Shown: positions 47,285-57,967, counted from the first letter of the stretch. The stretch is 64,000 nt of DNA from Lycorma delicatula (GCF_047948215.1 NC_134465.1:19426022-19490021); one strand, 5' to 3'. Made by a program: numbers and translations. Notes: a model not told the origin generated them from the sequence alone.

Positions 47285-48272
47285 ACAGGCTGTTTCTAAG
47301 ATAATGGGCTGGCTATACTTTTTCAGATTCTACTTGTAAAACTAAACAAAAAATATCGTTAGTAAAAATTGCAATTTTCCTTCGTTCCCCAACTGTCCGC
47401 TAATTTCCTTCTTTTTATATAAAAATTTATATTTCAAGTTCGCATAGATGAATCGTATTAATATTTGGTAAGCGTCTAGGTAATAAACGTCTAAGATTAT
47501 CAAAAAGTCGGGACTTAAATATCTTTGCAAATTACAAAGTGGCGGCCATGTTAGGTAGATTTCATTACAATGATACCTGTTGTAATAGGTACCATGATTT
47601 CCGGAAAATTTCGACATATCTTCGCGTTTCAAATCCCCCAGATCCTAAAACCACCATCGGCTGTTCGGATACACGAATTACACTAATATTTGGTAAGAGT
47701 CTTGGTAATAATATTTTAAAATTAACAAAAAATCAGGACTTAAATACCTTCGGAAACTACAAAATGGCGGCCATGTTTATTTTTCAATTCGTTATATCTC
47801 CATAAATATTAGTTTTATCAAAATGTATGTATTTGCTAAAATATTAAGCCTTTTAATTGAACAAAATGATATTTAATTTTTTAAAAACTGTTATAAATAG
47901 TCCAGTTACTGCAGAAAATTGATGTAATTTTGTGTCTGTTTTCATGTCCTCCACTTTAAGTTCAATTCGATTAAATATTAATTGTTTTTATTTATTATTA
48001 ATTCTGTTATTGTAATTTAGTATCAAATTAAGTAAGAATTTTCTCACAATAATAGATCTAATTATCGACACAAAATTACAATATCAATTTTGTCCCGTTA
48101 CTCGATTATTTGTTAAATGATTCTCAAAAATAAAATGTCATTTTGTTCAAAATAAAAGGGTTTATATTTTAGAAAATAACATAAATTTTGATAAAACTAA
48201 TATTTATGAAGATATAAAGGATTAAAAAATAAACATGGCCGCCGTTTTGTAATTTGCAAAGGTATTTAAGTA
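47285..48272. mobile_element. Long-TIR element P3, truncated and rearranged
   Basis: 47285-47660 is almost identical to the left arm of P2 (16485-16860), including the family D capture. It then jumps to a second left-arm copy (47660-48050) starting TGTTCGGATACACGAATTAC and carrying AAAATGGCGGCCATG. The right arm ends at CATGGCCGCC (48236-48245) plus about 27 bp; its outer end is missing. Confidence 0.75.
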
Positions 48273-48279
48273 CTATTTT

Positions 48280-48792
48280 AAATTATTATTGTAATGAAAT
48301 TTTCAACAGAAATTTCACTAACCGTTTAGATAAAATAATATTGTAGAATAAATGTACTATTTCACTTTTAAACAATCACCATCAGCTTGTAAAATATGAA
48401 TAAAGTTATTATGAGTAAAAAAATATTATTATGTATGATATATCTGTTAGAAAATTATTAAAATTAAAAATTAGTCCAAGGTTATTTAGGGGGGGGGGGC
48501 GGCTGGCGGAGGGTTTGGGCAACTAAGGTACGATTGAAATCTACTCTTTTTTTCTGTCTGGACTACTCATGATTCAGGTTATATTCATTTTTAGTCCTTT
48601 TTATATTTGCTTTTCAAACTGGCTAATTATTTAATTAATTTTTACTTTTTACATTTATATTTCATATTTAAAAAAATAACAGGTGAAATTAATTTACACT
48701 TATTTTAAAAATTTGATATAACGCTACTGAAGAGTTCTATTAATTATTTATTTCTTATTAATCATTATATAAGTTTATATATATATAAACTT

Positions 48793-48836
<44 letters not shown>
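48280..48836. other. AT-rich with (TA)n target tract
   Basis: Contains a G-run/GGCGG patch (48490-48515) and a (TA)n at about 48796-48836 into which the Gypsy element inserted. Confidence 0.5.
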
Positions 48837-48838
<2 letters not shown>

Positions 48839-49421
48839 GAGAGGCGATGAGATTTGTCAGGGATTCAACGTTTTGTGTTTCACTCACTTTTATTATTACA
48901 AGTGGAGAATATATAAGACTATAATAAAGCTCAACCAATAACAATGAGTAGACAACTCGTACAATGAAACAATTACAAATGATAACTATCACCCATCAAT
49001 AACTCAGCAGTACACGAATCATAATATAAGATTAATTTAATTTAGAACTCAAACAATACTAAAACAACTTGCGATAGACCGAGGCTCAGGGAAATAACGA
49101 ATTCGCGACCACCAGGACGTCCGCTCGATCCGGGCTCCAAAGCAAGACTACCCTTTCTCCATATTCTCAAATAATATACCTACTGCATATTTCCTTTTCC
49201 TTATTAATTTTATGATACCCCTATCGTCCTGGGATCCCGACTACGTTGACAACCATGTGCCTACCTAGGCCTAGCCTACCGCAATAAAACAATTTAAACC
49301 TTATTTTACAAAACATTACAAGTAATGGTACATTTCTTAAAACTACTAAAAATACAGATATTCTAAAGAATATTCTCATCGTTTTGTCGGAAGATACTCC
49401 ACTGTACTTTATTCTCCGACA
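48837..49421 (-). repeat. 3' LTR of the Gypsy element
   Basis: On the sense strand it starts TGTCGGAGAATAAAG and ends CGCCTCTCCGATA. It should carry the polyadenylation signal. Confidence 0.88.
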
Positions 49422-50241
49422 CGGCCATTCTGACAATCACACGCCCTCGGGTGTATCTAAAACATTGAGTTACAGTGGTATTTTAATTTTTGTTTTCAAC
49501 TGACCTCGGTCATTATAAAGCATTTTACAATAGTTAAAGTACAAAAGATAGATTCAGAAGTCCTCTCGAGTAACAGAAATCCATTAATTATTCATTATCC
49601 TAAATAGTCATCGTACAGTACTCAAGAGATCGAAAAGCCATCAATCATTATTCCTTATCAGTTAACTGTCAAATAAGATTTTATTTCCTCCACCAATAGA
49701 CCTCTGCACTATCTCTAGGCTACCCTGTATGCCACATACAGTATCATACATATTCTGTAGTTGCCACAACTACCTGCCCGACACATCATCAGGTGCCCAT
49801 CGCGCCCTGATCAAACTAACATTAGCCACTAATTTAGTTTGCAGTTACGACTACACACTGATGCATGTGCGAAAAATAAAAATTCCAGGTCCACGACCTG
49901 CTGCCAGCCATTAGTGCATTGCGTCATTGGTGGTCTCTTTTTCAATCATTATTCCTTATCATTTAACTGTCGAATAAGATTTAATTTCCTCCACCAATAG
50001 ACCTCTGCACTATCTCTAGGCTACCCTGTATGCCACATACAGTATCATACATATTCTGTAGTTGCCACAACTACCTGCCCGACACATCATCAGGTGCCCA
50101 TCGCGCCCTGATCAAACTAACATTAGCCACTAATTTAGTTTGCAGTTACGACTACACACTGATGCATGTGCGAAAAATAAAAATTCCAGGTCCACGACCT
50201 GCTGCCAGCCATTAGTGCATTGCGTCATTGGTGGTCTCTTT
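49422..50241 (-). repeat. 301-bp tandem duplication in Gypsy 3' region
   Basis: About 49645-49944 is repeated at about 49946-50245 with a few differences at the left part and near identity over the right (identical 61-codon plus-strand frames at 49729 and 50030). No coding function on the sense strand. Inside, ACCTGATGATGTGTCGG-like sequence (sense) may be structural. The remainder up to the 3' LTR is unique. Confidence 0.9.
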
Positions 50242-50649
50242 TTAAACCATAGTCCCTGTTTCAGGACCAACATCAACAGTCTCCTCGGCACAACTTTCAT
50301 TGTCCGAGGAAACATCCAACTCATTAGGAATATAATTCTCAGGCATTTCTCTCAACTTATCATGACTATACTTATAACTTCTACTACTACTTAAAGATTT
50401 TAGTGTGTACCTGTCGGTATCAAGTAATTCTGTTACTACGAATGGACCTCTAAATTTCCTATCGAGTTTCGTTTGATTACGTTCTTCGTTCTTAATCAAA
50501 ACGTGATCTCCTATTTTAAACTTATTAACCTTCGCTTTATTTTTATCAAATCTAATCTTCTCATAATTAGCATTTTCCTCTATACTTTCAATCGCTCGTT
50601 GTCTTACATTAGAGATATCAATTTCATTTTCGTTGTCATCAACTAACAA
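50242..50649 (-). CDS. Gypsy integrase C-terminal domain, partial
   Basis: Open for 135 codons but only the integrase tail. VRQRAIESIEENANYEK is a helix after the catalytic core; FKIGDHVLIKNEERN (about residues 45-60) and KLDRKFRGPFVVTELLDTDR (about 62-81) form the GPF/Y-type domain; then an acidic tail to the stop. The HHCC zinc finger and DDE core are absent owing to an internal deletion immediately upstream, at the overlap with the RNase H frame. Not able to integrate DNA. Confidence 0.82.
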   Translation of the reverse strand: MLVDDNENEIDISNVRQRAIESIEENANYEKIRFDKNKAKVNKFKIGDHVLIKNEERNQTKLDRKFRGPFVVTELLDTDRYTLKSLSSSRSYKYSHDKLREMPENYIPNELDVSSDNESCAEETVDVGPETGTMV

Positions 50650-51325
50650 CCCGTAAGGTCTTGCCTTCTTTATAAACTATATCGAACTGAAAAGCCTGTA
50701 AATAAGCCCACCACCTATGGACTCTATCATTAAGATCAATCTTATTTTGAGAAGATTTCAATGAATTACAATCAGTTACAACAGTAAATTGTCGTCCATG
50801 CAAGTAATGCCGAAAAGGTTTAATAGATTTAACAACGGCCATAGTTTCGAGTTCGTAAGAATGATACCTGGACTCGGCTGGGCTTGTCCTTTTACTAAAG
50901 TATTCAATAACTTTATTTTTACCGTCTACTTTATGCATGAGTATTGCTCCGTACCCATCGGTATGCAGTTCTATAGGGTAATCCGGGTCAAAGATAATTA
51001 AGACGGGTTCGTTGGTCAAAGTATGAATTACTTTTTGTCGGGCGTTTTCATGTGTCTCAGTCCACTCAATATATTTTTTACCTGAGGTAAGAGCATATAA
51101 TGGTTTCATGATTTGTGAAAACTTAGGGACAAACCGTCGGAAATAAGATGCAAGGCCAATAAACTGTCTAAGCTGAGTAACGGTCCTTCGAGCGGGTAAC
51201 ATTGTCAAAGAGTTTATTTTACGAGGATTTGGACGAACTTGTCCTTCTTGAATCTCATACCCAAAGGTATGAAACAGATGTTTTGAGAAAAGAACATTTT
51301 GAAAAATTAAATGAGAATCCCGCAT
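50639..51325 (-). CDS. Gypsy RT end and RNase H, partial
   Basis: 228 open codons. Residues 1-70 are the end of RT and its connection (RPNPRKINSL, then LRQFIGLASYFRRFVPKFSQ). Residues ~115-200 are RNase H: ELHTDGYGAIL with Asp123 but shorter than the family's TDAS..G loop, ELETMAVV (Glu158/160), and FTVVTDCNSLK (Asp185). The last catalytic region and the tether to integrase are cut after KEGKTL. The RT palm carrying the catalytic Asp pair is not in this frame and not seen upstream, consistent with an internal deletion near 51390. Confidence 0.85.
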   Translation of the reverse strand: MRDSHLIFQNVLFSKHLFHTFGYEIQEGQVRPNPRKINSLTMLPARRTVTQLRQFIGLASYFRRFVPKFSQIMKPLYALTSGKKYIEWTETHENARQKVIHTLTNEPVLIIFDPDYPIELHTDGYGAILMHKVDGKNKVIEYFSKRTSPAESRYHSYELETMAVVKSIKPFRHYLHGRQFTVVTDCNSLKSSQNKIDLNDRVHRWWAYLQAFQFDIVYKEGKTLRVVS

Positions 51326-51357
51326 CTATAAGAATTTTTAATACCACTCGAAGTCTT

Positions 51358-51954
51358 TCAAACGCTTCTTCTACCGTATCTGCAATTATCAAAATTTATA
51401 ATTTCGAATTTACTACATTCATTTACTACTTTAGATTTACAGATTTTAAAATTATTTTGAGAAATATTTACTTCAAAACCCAAGCTCAAAATTTCTCGAC
51501 CAATTAAAATATTATAACTCAAATATTCATCTGGGACAACGTGAAAAAGAATCTCTAATGTAAACAAATCCATAATTACAATAGATAAAATTTGCATGCT
51601 ACAATTTACTACAACATTTCCGATGCCTTTCAAAATTATTAATTCATTAATTCTACGTCCAGAAAACTTAATCACTATCGATTCCTTTATTAATGAGCAT
51701 TCCGCTCCTGAATCAAAACAATATGGAAACGACTCACCAAGATGGTTTAGAATACCAGTAGGAGCTGCAACTGTGCAAAGATTCACACGGCGTTCGACGC
51801 TACCATTCTCCTTGTTGTTCCCTGGACCGCTACGGCTGCTACCTGGAGCCGTACAGTTTGGCGCAATATGACCAGCTACCCCACATTTGAAACACGTCAC
51901 ATTGCGCGATGAAGAGGATTTTCTAATAGACACAGTTCTGCTGCAGAGCACCAA
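51358..51954 (-). CDS. Gypsy gag zinc knuckle and protease, partial
   Basis: 198 open codons. CFKCGVAGHIAPNC (residues 21-34) is a CX2CX4HX4C knuckle that binds the RNA. A Ser/Gly/Asn linker follows, then SFPYCFDSGAECSLI with the retropepsin DSG at residues 81-83 and YNILIGREIL (about 147-156), the downstream retropepsin strand. The last residues switch to another frame of RT sequence, marking a deletion junction. Gag capsid is missing upstream. Confidence 0.82.
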   Translation of the reverse strand: MVLCSRTVSIRKSSSSRNVTCFKCGVAGHIAPNCTAPGSSRSGPGNNKENGSVERRVNLCTVAAPTGILNHLGESFPYCFDSGAECSLIKESIVIKFSGRRINELIILKGIGNVVVNCSMQILSIVIMDLFTLEILFHVVPDEYLSYNILIGREILSLGFEVNISQNNFKICKSKVVNECSKFEIINFDNCRYGRRSV

Positions 51955-52111
51955 GCAACAGAATCCGATCCCGCACTCTCTGGATTAAATCGTGGTAACG
52001 CAACACTTTTCTTTGTCGATAATGGCTTTTGCATACAACACTTCATAAACTCAAACAATGTATTCCACTGATCAGGTGATGGACCAGATGGAGACGATCC
52101 CACTTCTGATA
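51955..52111 (-). pseudogene. Gypsy gag N-terminal remnant and leader
   Basis: Just inside the 5' LTR, on the sense strand, ATCAGAAGTGGGATC is the leader or primer-site region. WNTLFEFMKCCMQ and LPRFNPESAGSDSVAWC follow, an N-terminal gag stretch, then a break before the zinc knuckle. Most of gag is lost. Confidence 0.7.
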
Positions 52112-52112
52112 T

Positions 52113-52697
52113 CGGAGAGGCGAGGAGATTTGTCAGGGATTCAACGTTTTGTGTTTCACTCACTTTTATTATTACAAGTGGAGAATATATAAGACTATAA
52201 TAAAGCTCAACCAATAACAATGAGTAGACAACTCGTACAATGAAACAATTACAAATGATAACTATCACCCATCAATAACTCAGCAGTACACGAATCATAA
52301 TATAAGATTAATTTAATTTAGAACTCAAACAATACTAAAACAACTTGCGATAGACCGAGGCTCAGGGAAATAACGAATTCGCGACCACCAGGACGTCCGC
52401 TCGATCCGGGCTCCAAAGCAAGACTACCCTTTCTCCATATTCTCAAATAATATACCTACTGCATATTTCCTTTTCCTTATTAATTTTATGATACCCCTAT
52501 CGTCCTGGGATCCCGACTACGTTGACAACCATGTGCCTACCTAGGCCTAGCCTACCGCAATAAAACAATTTAAACCTTATTTTACAAAACATTACAAGTA
52601 ATGGTACATTTCTTAAAACTACTAAAAATACAGATATTCTAAAGAATATTCTCATCGTTTTGTCGGAAGATACTCCACTGTACTTTATTCTCCGACA
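52113..52697 (-). repeat. 5' LTR of the Gypsy element
   Basis: Direct repeat of 48837-49421. It would hold the promoter for the element's minus-strand transcript. Confidence 0.88.
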
Positions 52698-52699
52698 TA

Positions 52700-53213
52700 T
52701 ATATATATATATATATATAAACTTATATAAAATGCTTTTTTAACTTTTCTAGGTAATGCAAAAATGGAGGTTTAGAAAATATTATTTTAGTGGTTTAACG
52801 GAAAAATAAATATAAATAAAATAATAATGTCTTCAAAATATTAATTTTATTTTTATAAATATCGTTTTTATACGAAAAACAAAAACGGAAAATATTGAAT
52901 CGTTTGGAATATGATACACGTGGTTATTGAAAATTAAGTAGTTTGATAAAATTCGAAATGAAAAGTACATAAGAGAAGCAGGTAAGAAATACAATTTTTG
53001 GAAGATTTTTGTCGTCACAAGAGATGAACTACTAAAAGGTTGGTGGGCCATATGTTAAGACATCAACATTTAATTTATCTGATGATAAAATAACATGTAT
53101 GAGGAAATTTTGTAGAGGAAAAACAACGATTTGAGATGTTTTATGAAAATCACAAATAATTAAAAGTATGATATAGTAAATACGAGTATATTGACGTGAA
53201 AATAAAAAAGTTT
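52700..53213. other. AT-rich, nothing recognised
   Basis: Begins with the (TA)n flank of the Gypsy insertion; no gene. Confidence 0.45.
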
Positions 53214-53880
53214 GATGTGGACACCACATAATTTCCTTGGACGCCTATTAAATTACATGTACACATTTTTTTTTTTAATGAAACTACATAAAATTTTATT
53301 TCTGATCTTTTTTCATTATTTTTTTATTGTTGTTGGATGATTAATTATTTTAAAACTTTTTTTACAAACACAAGTTAATAATAATTATAAATCAATATAT
53401 TTAAATTAAAAAAAAAAAGTTAAAAAAAGGAAATGCAGTCGGATTCGAACCGATGTGCCTTCCCCTTGTAAGTTCCAAATATTTCATTAATTAAAATTTT
53501 ATTTGGCTATTTTTCTGGAACCGATGAAAATAAATAACACTGATGATATATCTTTAAAAACTCACAAAAGGACTTATTACTGCCGCTAATAAAATGTGCA
53601 AAATCAAATTTTTTTGAATATAGGGCTTTTTTTGGATACATTTGGTCCAGTCGATTGCACAACTAGACGGTACAACTGTCCTAAATCCAAAATTTCAACA
53701 TCCGAAGGCTAATCGTTTTTGAGTTATGCGAGATGCATACGTACGTTCAGACTCACGCCAAAACTAGTCAAAATGAATCAGGGATGGTCAAAATGGATAT
53801 TTCTGTTGAAATATGACGAACGAAATATTTTGCAATCGCAATACTTACTTAACTTACTTACTTAAGTAAAAACGAGGACT
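53214..53880 (-). repeat. Family C copy, first of a tandem pair
   Basis: Left end GATGTGGACACCACATAATT (hairpin ATGTGG...CCACAT), T-arm-like GTCGGATTCGAACCGATGTG near 53435, right end degenerate (TTACTTAACTTACTTACTTA). Confidence 0.82.
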
Positions 53881-53892
53881 ACAAAAAAAATC

Positions 53893-54560
53893 TGATGTAG
53901 GCATAACATGACTTCCTTGTACGCCTTTTAAATTACATCTAACATATTTTTAAACTGAAAAGTTCATAAAATTTTATTTCATTAATAACTTCTGATATTT
54001 TTTCATTTTTTTATTTTTATTGAATTATTATTTATCGTAAAAATATTTTTACAATTGCAGGTTAATAATTATTAATAAATCAATATATTTAAATTAAAAA
54101 AAAAAGTAGATAAGTCTGATTTGAACCGATCTGCCTTCCCCTAAGATCCAAATATTTCATTAATTATAATTTTGTTTCGCTATAACTCTGAAAGCAATGA
54201 AAATATGAACTACTTATGATATATCGTTGAAAAGCTTTCGATGAGGGCTTTTCACTGCGATTAGAAAAATCCAAACTTCAATTTTTTTTGGATTTTGGGT
54301 TTTCCTGGACACTTTTGGTTTACTCGATTGCAATCAAAAGGGGAAGTGCACAACTAGATGTTACAACAATCCTAAATCGAAAATTTCAACATCCTACGGC
54401 TAATCGTGTTTGAGTTATGCGAGATACATACGTACGTACAGTCGTCATGCCGAAACTAGTCAAACTGGATTAGAGAAGGTCAAAATGGATATTTCCGATG
54501 AAATCTGAAAACCGAAATTTTTCGCGATCACAATACTTCCTTTACTTTGTACAAGGAAGT
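53893..54560 (-). repeat. Family C copy, second of a tandem pair
   Basis: Left end GATGTAGGCATAACATGACT then TCCTTGTAC; right end ACTTCCTTTACTTTGTACAA then GGAAGT, the full hairpin end. Same orientation as its neighbour, 12 bp apart. Confidence 0.85.
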
Positions 54561-54564
54561 AAGA

Positions 54565-55165
54565 AGTGCTGACAACATTACAGTAATGCTTTTCTGACGT
54601 CGGTTATTTATTCTTATATAGTGGAAAAATAATGATACGTAAAAATCGTTACCTAAGATTTCTTTTTTTGAGGTGGGGGTAATTTATGATGACGTTTTAT
54701 TGTAAAATTATTATTATGCGTTTGTATAAACAAAAAAAAAACTTTTAATTAAAAAAATCGGTATTTTCTTGCTCCCCTACCACCAAAATCACCTTCCGAG
54801 AATTAAAAAAAAAATTTATAGCTTTACTTTTTAAATGGAAGAAACCAAAACAAATTCCACTGGAAAATGTACAACCAATAATAAAAAGTTACTTAAATTT
54901 TCTTTTTATTGGGTGGCAGTAATTATGATGAAATTTTATTGCGATATTAATATTAAAATTCTATTAAACTTTTATAAAAATTAAATTTTAAATAAGTTTA
55001 AATAAACGTAAACAATATTTTTTTACATTTAAAAAATCGATTATTTTAAATATTGATCGCTTCCCTCACCCACAAAATATTGCATTTTCAGTCAATCGCA
55101 CATTTGTTATAACTAAAAAAACAGAAAAATAAATTCGGTTAAAAAATATGCAATAAATAAAAACA
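54565..55165. other. AT-rich with internal duplication
   Basis: Two similar stretches (TTTCTTTTT...GGTGG..GTAATT.ATGATGA..TTTTATTG at about 54658 and 54898) suggest an old tandem repeat. Confidence 0.4.
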
Positions 55166-55169
55166 AAAC

Positions 55170-55605
55170 CTTTTTTTCGATATTTTGGAGAAGGGCGTAT
55201 TTTGGGCGAGATTTTAAAAGAATAGTAAGATAAGCACGCGTGCAAGTACTGAGTTTAATATAAGGTGGTGGGGTTATGATTAAGAAATTTTAAGAAAATT
55301 GATCCAAACAAACTATCTAACCCCTAAGACATAGACCATAAAATTGTACAATCTGCAATATGTACACGAGTCTTTGCACAGAATTACATCAAAATTAGTT
55401 TGTGTAGTTAAAAGTTATTAAGCTTTCAAAGATTCCAACGCACGTACGTATGCTCGTTACGAACATGACCCTCCAAGGTTTTTTTTGGGGGTCTCTGGGG
55501 CATGAATCGTCTAAAAATTCGAATGAAAAACAAATACCTAATTTTTTGATTGATTATCATAGTTTCCTTCTTGTAGCATGATGCCAGGAAAATAATAGCA
55601 TAGAA
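55170..55605. repeat. Dispersed repeat E, copy 1
   Basis: Shares with 61960-62350 ordered blocks: AAAGTTATTAA, CCAACGCACGTACG, GGGGTCTCTGGGGCATGAA/GGTCCCTAGGTAAATGAAA, ATACC..ATTTTTTGA.TGATTA, then TTCCTT, TTGTAGCAT/TTACAGCAT, and a GCCAGGAAA/GCCAAGAAA end. Confidence 0.6.
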
Positions 55606-55696
55606 CAGAAAGGAATGGAGAACAGAATTAAACCAGTCAATTTATTGACTACAAAAAAAAAAAAAAATACCGATGGTAATTTGTGTTACATGCATA

Positions 55697-55830
55697 TTAC
55701 GTAGATTTCGTAAGAAAGCTACCTATTGTAATTGGTACCATGATTCTACTTCCGGAAAATTTCGACATATCTTCGCATTTCACATCCCCCAGACCCCAAA
55801 ACCACCGTTAGCTCAAATGGTTTTACATAC

Positions 55831-55877
<47 letters not shown>

Positions 55878-56505
55878 ATAACTGCCTTAATTTTGCATCA
55901 ATCACTTTCTAATTGTTCTCTAAAAATAACTCGACCCAAAATCTCGGTCGAGTTCGTTAAGGGCCAAAATCGGAGCATGGGGATGGAAATGGGGTGGCTT
56001 TTTCGAAAAAAAAACATAATATTGCTATAAATGTTTTATTATATAAAATATCGAATTCGTTTAAAGTTCCTACTATTCTTTGGATAAGCGCCTAAAATGT
56101 ATATATAAGTAAACTTTTGGATATCATCAACCATTGGCCCAACGAGTGGAAAAAATGGGGTATCGAGGAGAAAAATTCATACCTACCTGAATAGGCACAG
56201 TATCGAATCGGTTTAAGATGGTAGTTAGTCCTCAAAACATTACCTATAACTTTTGTCTGAAATAATTTTTGGTGTAACCAACTCTTACGGCAAGGGATGA
56301 CAAAAATATTTCTGGAATTGTAAGTTGGGGCTTGTCGTACGGTAAACATATGAAACTTTTTTTCACCAGTAACGATTATCGTATTAAGTAAATTTAAAGT
56401 TTTCCTTTAAAAGTTAAAAATTTAACTTTAAGGTGGACATTTTTTTTATCTCCTACTTAGCACAGGTGAAATCTACCTCCACCTTCCGGCGTGCCGAAAG
56501 GGAAT
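55697..56505. repeat. Family D repeat, near full length
   Basis: Left ACGTAGATTTCGTAAGAAAG, right GGTGAAATCTACCTCCACCT then GCGTGCCGAAAGGG. Internal (TA)n at about 55836-55874 in the same place as in the 39133 copy. Confidence 0.75.
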
Positions 56506-56509
56506 TTTT

Positions 56510-57657
56510 TAATAGCTTTTAATTCTACCGAAACAAAAAAATAATTTTCTTTGAATTTAATAAAATATAAAAAGAAGGAAAAGGTACTTTTATCAAATAC
56601 CGGCACCACCGCGTTTAAATACCGATTTATTTCTTTTTAATAATATAAGAATGTTATTTAAAGATTAAATACCTGGAACTGATAAAATAAGATAAGAGTG
56701 TTGAGTGTTTCCGTATAACGATGATGTAAATTCAACTTTGTATCCGAATCTTAATGCATTACAGTCGGTTACCTGGAGCGGGTAACTAAGCGTTTATCGT
56801 GAAAGCAGATTAATGTCGCTAAAGACGTTTAACACGAATGTTTGGAATTTTGCGACTAATGAAGACAATAAGTACTAGGAAATACTTGGCTCTCTACCCA
56901 GAAATGTCGCATTGGACATGCTATGTGTCTACAAAATTAACGGTAGCGAATGTTCCTATTAATATTGCCACAAAGATGTAATACGGAAATTTTTGGAGGT
57001 CGCTAAATTACCGAATAAAAAGCAAAGTGAATCTGCCACGCACCACGTGGAAACCTGCTTCTCCGAATTCATGTGGCGACGTATGGGAACGAGAATTCTT
57101 TTCACAATATACTCGATGCAATAAGGGACACCTGGCCGCCGTAAGTCGCCATGAGCAATCAACATCAGTGGCGGTTCGCGTACAGGCACTGTGGAACTGC
57201 AGCATTCCCTTTTTCTTTAATTCTTTCTTTATACTTGTACAATTTGTAATCCTTAAGCTTAATGTCAGTAGCCATCCCCCAGTTTACGAAAAAGATACAA
57301 AAATCTTTGTATGGAACCGTACGCTTCACAGTTCCAGCGGCATGGTGTTTGTCTGTTGAGCGCATACGCACATAGAAAGCTGCGAGGGAGAGAGAGAGCA
57401 CTGTTTCTCCTGCAGTGCCGGTCCTGGCGAGCTGGTGGAAGGTATTTTTTTCTCCACGTGTATATGGAACGTTCCTTTTCGTTCTTTTAAAATCCCTTTC
57501 GTATTATAAATCGCTGCACCATCTTTGTTTAACACATTATTGGATTTTAATTTACGTACCCCAAAATTTTCCTGTTTGCTCCGTCTATTTTACTAATGTT
57601 CACTTCTCTTTCCACTTCTGAACACACACATATTAAAATTAAAAATCGTACTTTTAA
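56510..57657. other. Intergenic with GC-richer patch, unidentified
   Basis: 57020-57420 is less AT-rich with overlapping frames on both strands, including 110 codons at 57027-57359 plus. No motif I recognise; an old coding repeat is possible. A short (GA)n lies at about 57389-57400. Confidence 0.3.
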
Positions 57658-57722
57658 AAATGTGTATATTTAATTTAATAGGCGTACAAAAAAGTCATGT
57701 GGTGTCCATATCAGATTTTTCG
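57658..57722 (+). repeat. Family C terminal fragment
   Basis: TTTAATAGGCGTACAAAAAA, GTCATGTGGTGTCCATATCA: the hairpin end only. Confidence 0.75.
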
Positions 57723-57857
57723 TTAAAGTTTGCACTCTTTGCTTACGGAATAGGTCAATTAAAACACAGAAATCGATATATTGAATTAATATTTTATAGT
57801 TTTGTATGAAATCCAAATAATAATTCTTAGCATGTATAAACAAAAAAAGATCGTCCG

Positions 57858-57859
<2 letters not shown>

Positions 57860-57926
<67 letters not shown>
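57860..57926. repeat. (TA)n microsatellite
   Basis: About 33 uninterrupted TA units. Confidence 0.97.
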
Positions 57927-57929
<3 letters not shown>

Positions 57930-57967
57930 TTATATGTATATTAATTCACGTATACATATGTGTATAG

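Larger units (their letters stand above)
48837..52697 (-). mobile_element. Gypsy LTR retrotransposon, internally deleted, recent
   Basis: Sense is minus. The two 585-bp direct repeats are LTRs; by eye they differ at one base (about 48847 versus 52123). Internal sequence runs gag fragment, zinc knuckle, protease, RT end, RNase H, integrase C terminus, then a non-coding 3' region with a 301-bp tandem duplication. Three internal losses remove most of gag, the RT catalytic core and the integrase zinc-binding and catalytic core. It is flanked on both sides by (TA)n, so the TSD cannot be read. Near-identical LTRs with a defective interior imply recent movement using proteins supplied by another copy. 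Confidence 0.9.

Noticed and set aside
48765..48992. Plus/minus frames overlapping the (TA)n and the LTR
   Set aside because: Composition artefacts crossing the LTR boundary.
49729..50215. Two identical 61-codon plus-strand genes
   Set aside because: Antisense shadows of the 301-bp tandem duplication inside the Gypsy 3' region.
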